Part shown: one piece after another, positions 6,511 through 10,182 of the stretch
Layout: every line of letters begins with the position of its first letter
How positions within the stretch are numbered: position 1 is the first letter of the stretch
NCBI GenBank assembly: GCA_937860115.1
Contig: CALMBI010000107.1
Location: forward strand, 1 to 10,182
Direction of reading: 5' to 3'
From: an uncultured Arcobacter sp.
Lineage (GTDB): Bacteria; Campylobacterota; Campylobacteria; Campylobacterales; Arcobacteraceae
Length of the DNA: 10,182 nucleotides
Translations under genes and position numbers: made by a program
Notes under the pieces: model-generated
The model's input: the letters and a program-made list of their open reading frames with translations, nothing else
What the model was told of the DNA's origin: nothing
The model's database searches: none

Positions 6511-7131
6511 ATGGATTTTTTAAACATAAATGTAGTTTTTTATATTGTTGCATATTTGGTAGGTTCTATACCATTTGGACTTATCCTTGCTAAAAAATTT
6601 GCTGGGGTAAATGTGCAAGAATCTGGTAGTAAAAGTATTGGCGCTACAAATGTTTTACGAGTTGTCAAAGAAAAAGATCCTGCACTTGCAAAAAAACTTG
6701 GTATCGCAACAGTAATACTTGATGCTATTAAAGGTACATTGGTGATCGTTATTGCAATGATGATGGGTTTATCTATGGAAACATTATGGGGGATAGCTGT
6801 TTTAGCAGTTCTAGGTCATTGTTATAGTGTGTATCTTAATTTTGAAGGTGGAAAAGGTGTAGCTACTGGACTTGGAGTATTTATCGTTCTTATCCCAATC
6901 CCTACAATTATAGGTGCAGTTATTTGGGGATTTTGTGCAAAAGTTCTTAAAATCTCATCTATTTCTTCACTTTTAGGACTTGTTGGTGTTGTTGTGGCTG
7001 CTATTATTTTAAATGATGGTGTTGGGGTAGAATCAAATGCACCAATGTATCTAATAGCATTTATCATTATCTATAAACATATTCCTAATATTATTAGACT
7101 CATTAGAGGAGAAGAGAAAAAAGTTGCTTAA
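6511..7131 (+). CDS. plsY: glycerol-3-phosphate acyltransferase PlsY (acyl-phosphate dependent)
   Basis: The 206-residue integral membrane enzyme transfers an acyl group from acyl-phosphate to glycerol 3-phosphate, the first committed step of phospholipid synthesis. The three conserved motifs are present: SGSKSIGATNVLR at 38-50, GHCYSVYLNFEGGKGVATG at 102-120 and HIPNIIRLIRGEE at 190-202. Hydrophobic helices lie near residues 8-26, 64-85, 92-108, 121-141, 150-167 and 178-189, as expected for the family. ATG 6511 is preceded by AGGA at ideal spacing and by a strong extended -10. The 3' end overlaps folB by eight bases, so the two genes are probably translationally coupled. Confidence 0.96.
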   Translation: MDFLNINVVFYIVAYLVGSIPFGLILAKKFAGVNVQESGSKSIGATNVLRVVKEKDPALAKKLGIATVILDAIKGTLVIVIAMMMGLSMETLWGIAVLAVLGHCYSVYLNFEGGKGVATGLGVFIVLIPIPTIIGAVIWGFCAKVLKISSISSLLGLVGVVVAAIILNDGVGVESNAPMYLIAFIIIYKHIPNIIRLIRGEEKKVA

Positions 7132-7444
7132 AATCAATATTGAAAAGTTAACTTTTGACTGTATTATAGGGATACTTGATAGTGAAAGACTCACACCACA
7201 AAGAGTAATAGTTGATATCTCTTTTGATTATCATTTTAATGATACTACAAAAGAGTTTATTGATTATTCCTTAGTAGCACAACTTATAGAAAGCACTATG
7301 AAAGATCAGCAATTTTTACTTATAGAAGATGCGATTTTATATATTCGAAAACTTTTAAAAGAGAGATTCAAAATAAATAATCTTTGGTTAAAAATCACCA
7401 AGCCTGATATTCTACCAAATTGTATTGTAAGCGTTGAAGAGTAG
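7124..7444 (+). CDS. folB: dihydroneopterin aldolase-family protein FolB
   Basis: The 106-residue protein matches FolB, which converts 7,8-dihydroneopterin to 6-hydroxymethyl-dihydropterin and glycolaldehyde in folate synthesis. Visible landmarks are GILDSER (16-22, with the pterin-site Glu E21), DYSLVAQLIE (47-56), LLIEDA near 65-70 and the ITKPD segment with K93 in the place of the catalytic lysine. It is somewhat shorter than the usual 115-125 residues. The start is TTG 7124, inside the plsY end (eight-base overlap), with a purine-rich AGGAG at about 7107-7111. Translation probably depends on plsY. No other folate gene is in the window. Confidence 0.88.
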   Translation: MLKINIEKLTFDCIIGILDSERLTPQRVIVDISFDYHFNDTTKEFIDYSLVAQLIESTMKDQQFLLIEDAILYIRKLLKERFKINNLWLKITKPDILPNCIVSVEE

Positions 7445-7455
7445 TAACTACTCTT
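7437..7455. terminator. hairpin between convergent folB and tatD
   Basis: AAGAGTAG (7437-7444, including the folB stop) pairs with CTACTCTT (7448-7455) around the loop TAA. Only a broken T run (TACTTT) follows on the plus strand, so termination strength is doubtful. Confidence 0.4.
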
Positions 7456-7485
7456 TACTTTGCACAAAAAAGAAATTTAAAATCG

Positions 7486-8259
7486 CTAGATCCCAAAAAG
7501 TATTTTTGCATTCCTTGTTGTAAGATCTTCAATCTCTTTTTGATCTATCGACAAAATCTCCCCTATTTTGGCAGCAACATATTTAGTATACAAAGGCTCA
7601 TTTCTTTTTCCCCTAAATGGTTCAGGAGTAAGATAAGGAGCATCTGTTTCAAGTACTAGTTTTTCAAGAGGTATTTTATGTAAAACATTTAGAAGTTTTT
7701 TTGCATTTTTAAATGTAACAACTCCACCAATACCAAAATAGAAATTCTCTTTTGCAAGACTTAAAAGTTGTTCATCTGCATTAAAACAATGCAACACTCC
7801 ACCAACTTCACTAGCATTGTTTTCCAATAGGATCTGTTTACTATCATTTGAAGCGTCTCGAATGTGAATAATAAGAGGTTTTTTATATTTTTTAGCAAGA
7901 TCTATTTGAGATACAAAGACCTCTTTTTGAAGTTTTATATTGATCTCTTTTTCACTTTCATCTTCTGGAAGTCTATAATAATCAAGTCCACATTCACCCA
8001 CAGCAATACATTTTGGATGATTGATATATGATTCGAGGATTTTTTGATCATATTGATCTATATGATACGGATGAACTCCAACACTAAAATAGATAAATGG
8101 ATATTTTTCACTGAGAGTAACCGCTTTTGGAAGGTCGTTAATATCTGCAGCTGGAATAATGATATGCGAAATCCCACCATCAAAAGATGATTGGATAATT
8201 TGATCTAGATCATCTTGAAATACCTCTGCATCAAGATGACAATGTGTATCTATAATTAT
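7486..8259 (-). CDS. tatD: TatD-family metal-dependent hydrolase/DNase with a non-canonical ATA start
   Basis: Read from 8259, the protein has 257 residues, the normal TatD length. TatD proteins are TIM-barrel metal-dependent nucleases. The metal-site residues are all present: DTHCHLD (H6, H8), E89 in VGECGLDYY, H132 in IHIRDA, H157 in LHCFNA and D206 in LETDAPYL. The frame is open back to the TAG at 8271-8269, yet no ATG, GTG or TTG occurs before GTG 8001. A start at 8001 would lose the HxH motif and a third of the barrel. Aligned with the family start (M-I-I-D-T-H), initiation falls on ATA 8259-8257, or on ATT 8256-8254. AGGA lies seven bases before the ATA. The gene is last in a minus-strand cluster and follows the small receiver-like gene by nine bases. 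A G-to-A change or sequence error in the start codon would look the same. Confidence 0.88.
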   Translation of the reverse strand: MIIDTHCHLDAEVFQDDLDQIIQSSFDGGISHIIIPAADINDLPKAVTLSEKYPFIYFSVGVHPYHIDQYDQKILESYINHPKCIAVGECGLDYYRLPEDESEKEINIKLQKEVFVSQIDLAKKYKKPLIIHIRDASNDSKQILLENNASEVGGVLHCFNADEQLLSLAKENFYFGIGGVVTFKNAKKLLNVLHKIPLEKLVLETDAPYLTPEPFRGKRNEPLYTKYVAAKIGEILSIDQKEIEDLTTRNAKILFGI

Positions 8260-8271
8260 AGTGATTTCCTA
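8257..8271 (-). promoter_or_regulatory. stop/Shine-Dalgarno/ATA start region of tatD
   Basis: On the minus strand TAGGAAATCACTATA combines the stop of the upstream small gene (TAG), the ribosome binding site AGGA within it, and the inferred ATA start at ideal spacing. Terminating ribosomes could re-initiate here, which may compensate for the poor start codon. Confidence 0.55.
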
Positions 8272-8574
8272 TAAAGACATTCTTTTTTTGATTTCACCTA
8301 AAAGGTTAGGTAAATCAGAAAGGTTTTCTCTTTTGATCCAAGCTTTGATTCCAAAGTTTTTAAATGCATCAAAATCACTTGCATCATCTATGATAGCTAT
8401 TGAAGTATATTTTTCTTTGCAGATTGAAAGTTTTTTCTCTTCATAATCAAATATAGAATTGATATCTAAAATAACAACATCCGCATTAGCTTCACCACAT
8501 CCACTATGAATAAAACACACATCATATCCTAGTGTATATTTTTCGTCTAAATCATCAAAAGTTACTATTTTCAT
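8269..8574 (-). CDS. small receiver-like protein of unknown function
   Basis: I do not recognise this 101-residue protein with certainty. Its alternating hydrophobic strands and helices (YDVCFIHSG 17-25, ADVVILDI 31-38, TSIAIIDD 57-64, IKAWIKRE 76-83, then a final helix LSDLPNLLGEIKKRM) resemble a short or degenerate response-regulator receiver. D37 would sit near the phosphoacceptor position and K81 near the conserved lysine. The usual acidic pair and Thr/Ser are not clear, and the length is slightly below the typical 115-120. No DNA-binding domain is attached. ATG 8574 has GGAG seven bases upstream, a strong site. It lies 62 bases after the DHH gene and nine before tatD. Cysteines at 20, 26 and 52 are notable. 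It appears to be a real gene from its ribosome binding site and packing. Confidence 0.7.
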   Translation of the reverse strand: MKIVTFDDLDEKYTLGYDVCFIHSGCGEANADVVILDINSIFDYEEKKLSICKEKYTSIAIIDDASDFDAFKNFGIKAWIKRENLSDLPNLLGEIKKRMSL

Positions 8575-8636
8575 ATCTTTTCTCCATTTTTTAATTTTTT
8601 TGAACTACCAGAAGTTATACATCAATTTCTATAAAT

Positions 8637-9683
8637 TTAATCAATTTGACTTAGTTTTTTATTAATAAATGCTTTAACAGCATTATAATTGATCGTATCT
8701 TTAAAGTCATCAAAATAAGCACCACTAGCATTTGGATGACCACCGCCATTGGCTAATTTTTGCGCCAAGATTGAAACGTCAAGTTTTCCAGCAGCTCTAA
8801 ATCCTGCATTTCCACGTTTATTTATATTGATAAAAAAATCATAATCTGGATTCTCTTTTAAAAATGTATTAGCAGATATCGAGATACTAAACAAGTTATA
8901 TGTCAACAATCCTTTGTGATCTTTGTAATAAACTGTTAATTCATCTTTTTTGTGCTCTAGTAAATAGACTAAATATTTTGCACTTAGATTGTCAATTGTA
9001 TCGTTTATACCATCTAACATAAGATATTCTTTTTTAAGATGATGCATCTCATCATCAAGTAAAATATGACCATTTTCTTTTGTGATATATTCACTTGCTT
9101 TATTGAGAAGAAAATGTCTAAAATCTCTATTTTCATCGGCAAAAAGAGTGGAATTGATCTCAGTAGCATTCGTGACAAGTCTCATAGCAACTTTACCAAA
9201 TTCAAAATATGGATCAAATTCACACCAAATATCGACATCATCGATTGCTTCAATTAAAAGCTTAAAGTCTGGTGTACATAAAGCATCAAACTGTGAATAA
9301 TTTTCCATAAAATAATCAAATACAATTTTTGTTGCACTTCTTTTTACATCTAAAAAATACCAATCATATTTTAATGAACTAGGTTCGCCTGTTGCATGAT
9401 GATCTAGAAGTTGCAATTTAATATTTCTTCCATCATTGTTCAACTCTTCGATAGATCGTGTAAGATTTTTTGATTCATCGACAGTAAGATTGAGATCACT
9501 TATAAGAAAAAATATTTCTGATTCTTCTGACTCTTTAATCTCGTTTAAAATTGTTGCTATAGTAGATTTGACTTCGACTCCATAGTTAGCATTGTAAAAT
9601 TTACCATCTGGATATATTTTTTTTGAGATAAGTTGGCATCCGTATCCATCAAGATCAGTGTGAGACATATGAAAAAATTTCAT
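8637..9683 (-). CDS. DHH/DHHA1 phosphoesterase (NrnB-like oligoribonuclease or nucleotide phosphodiesterase)
   Basis: The 348-residue protein has the full DHH-family set: SHTDLDG at 7-13 (H8, D10, D12), D63 in ISDLNL, LDHHATG at 93-99, the acidic IDDVDIW near 147-153, and the DHHA1 substrate-binding loop GGGHPNASG at 313-321. Such proteins use two metal ions, often manganese, to cleave short RNAs, pAp, pGpG or cyclic dinucleotides. The position of the motifs and the overall length resemble NrnB more than RecJ. Many Campylobacterota lack Orn, so a nano-RNase role is reasonable but inferred. It is cytoplasmic, with no membrane segment. ATG 9683 overlaps the TGA of the Rrf2 gene (ATGA), so the two are co-translated. 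Confidence 0.9.
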   Translation of the reverse strand: MKFFHMSHTDLDGYGCQLISKKIYPDGKFYNANYGVEVKSTIATILNEIKESEESEIFFLISDLNLTVDESKNLTRSIEELNNDGRNIKLQLLDHHATGEPSSLKYDWYFLDVKRSATKIVFDYFMENYSQFDALCTPDFKLLIEAIDDVDIWCEFDPYFEFGKVAMRLVTNATEINSTLFADENRDFRHFLLNKASEYITKENGHILLDDEMHHLKKEYLMLDGINDTIDNLSAKYLVYLLEHKKDELTVYYKDHKGLLTYNLFSISISANTFLKENPDYDFFININKRGNAGFRAAGKLDVSILAQKLANGGGHPNASGAYFDDFKDTINYNAVKAFINKKLSQID

Positions 9684-10081
9684 GCCATTATATCCTTAAG
9701 AGTTATTTTTTCTAAAAAATCATCGATTTTAAGTTGCAATTTATTTAATGTTGGCCATAAGTTACAGTTGTGTGCTTTGTTACTTGGACAACTATCGATT
9801 GTAGAGGAACATTCAAATACAGTGATCGCTTTATCTTCTGAGATGGTAGTAATTTTAAGTAATGATATATCTTGCGGAGGTAATGCTAAAACAAATCCAC
9901 CATTGATCCCTTTAAATGAAGTGAGGATCTCACTTTTTGAAAAACTTTGTAATATTTTTGCCAAATATGGTTTTGGAATATTGAGTTCTTTTGACAATAG
10001 ATCGACATTTTTAGGTGTCGTACTTTTTGCAATAGCAACAAGTGAAAGTATAGCGTATTCAGTTTTTTTGGTTAATAACAT
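9680..10081 (-). CDS. Rrf2-family transcriptional regulator, probable Fe-S sensor
   Basis: The 133-residue protein is an Rrf2 regulator: the winged helix-turn-helix spans about residues 1-65 (LSKELNIPKPYLAKILQSF and GINGGFVLA), followed by the dimerisation helix. Three cysteines, C91, C98 and C106 (CX6CX7C), occupy the loop where IscR, NsrR and RirA bind an iron-sulfur cluster. The spacing is not that of IscR (CX5CX5C). E8 aligns with the N-terminal acidic fourth ligand known in NsrR- and RsrR-type proteins. It therefore probably responds to iron, oxidative or nitrosative stress, but the signal cannot be told from sequence. ATG 10081 has no clear Shine-Dalgarno. Its stop overlaps the start of the DHH gene by four bases, and it probably controls its own operon. 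Confidence 0.9.
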   Translation of the reverse strand: MLLTKKTEYAILSLVAIAKSTTPKNVDLLSKELNIPKPYLAKILQSFSKSEILTSFKGINGGFVLALPPQDISLLKITTISEDKAITVFECSSTIDSCPSNKAHNCNLWPTLNKLQLKIDDFLEKITLKDIMA

Positions 10082-10092
10082 AGTATAAGTTT

Positions 10093-10098
10093 ATCTTA
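10093..10098 (-). promoter_or_regulatory. possible -10 box close to the Rrf2 start
   Basis: On the minus strand TAAGAT lies 11 bases before the ATG, with a T-rich stretch about 17 bases further upstream. Transcription from it would begin only a few bases before the ATG, giving an almost leaderless mRNA, which fits the absence of a Shine-Dalgarno. Weak prediction. Confidence 0.3.
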
Positions 10099-10134
10099 AA
10101 AGCTTTAATAAATGATAAAAATGAAACAGTAACC

Positions 10135-10174
10135 ATTCAGCACTTCAAAATTTCTCTCTTTTTTCAAGCTGAAT
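10135..10174. repeat. 7-bp inverted repeat at the right edge
   Basis: ATTCAGC (10135-10141) and GCTGAAT (10168-10174) are reverse complements 26 bases apart. Minus-strand frames here are open for short stretches and might be the end of an upstream gene, but no family can be recognised in the remaining bases. Confidence 0.25.
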
Positions 10175-10182
10175 TTTCTTCA

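Noticed and set aside
7486..8001. Short TatD of 171 residues starting at GTG 8001
   Set aside because: It would lack the HxH metal ligands, and the homologous reading continues unbroken upstream to 8259.
8575..8636. Internal promoter (TATAAC at 8614-8619, minus) before the small receiver-like gene
   Set aside because: The -10 is imperfect, with no -35 or correct extended element. It cannot be distinguished from AT-rich background.
9633..10088. Plus-strand ORF of 151 codons opposite the Rrf2 gene
   Set aside because: It is an antisense shadow. The minus-strand reading has clear Rrf2 motifs and a coupled downstream gene.
10145..10182. C-terminal end of another minus-strand gene (KKIQLEKREKF then stop)
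   Set aside because: Only 11 codons are visible, and a second frame is also open here, so a gene cannot be assigned.
1..10182. CRISPR, tRNA, rRNA, IS or prophage features
   Set aside because: No regularly spaced repeats, cloverleaf sequence, transposase motif or phage gene was found by reading both strands.

Overview
The window is AT-rich and carries a gene set typical of the Campylobacterota (Epsilonproteobacteria), probably a free-living, Sulfurimonas- or Sulfurospirillum-like member. This placement rests on base composition, on the histidine-kinase H-box wording (GNIAHQWRQP), on the overlapping plsY-folB pair, and on promoters with a good -10 but no clear -35. It is inferred without a database search.

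Layout from left to right. Positions 1-113 (minus) are the edge of an HD-GYP phosphodiesterase-type domain, cut by an upstream stop and with no start codon, so it looks like a gene remnant. Next is a plus-strand pair, 216-2268: a beta-CASP metallo-beta-lactamase-fold nuclease and a LOG-family nucleotide phosphoribohydrolase. Convergent to it, 2326-5421 (minus) encodes one very large sensor histidine kinase with two tandem periplasmic sensor modules, PAS, HisKA and HATPase. It is broken into three open segments by two one-base shifts in A runs. Upstream of it on the same strand is a monofunctional peptidoglycan glycosyltransferase, mtgA (5500-6369). A divergent intergenic region separates mtgA from plsY-folB (6511-7444, plus), which serve phospholipid and folate synthesis.

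The right third is a minus-strand cluster read from 10081 down to 7486: an Rrf2 regulator with three cysteines, a DHH/DHHA1 phosphoesterase (NrnB-like) overlapping it by ATGA, a small degenerate receiver-like protein, and TatD. The regulator and phosphoesterase look translationally coupled. The small gene's stop codon is part of the ribosome binding site of tatD.

The most unusual points are two. First, tatD has no ATG, GTG or TTG that would keep its catalytic N-terminus: the homologous start falls on ATA (8259), just after a well-placed Shine-Dalgarno. Second, the kinase carries two opposite one-base shifts in A runs, and the second lies exactly on the classic -1 slippery heptamer A AAA AAG. 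Both could be real biology (rare initiation, recoding, decay) or sequence errors. I saw no CRISPR array, tRNA, rRNA, insertion sequence or phage gene, and no complete novel multi-gene system.
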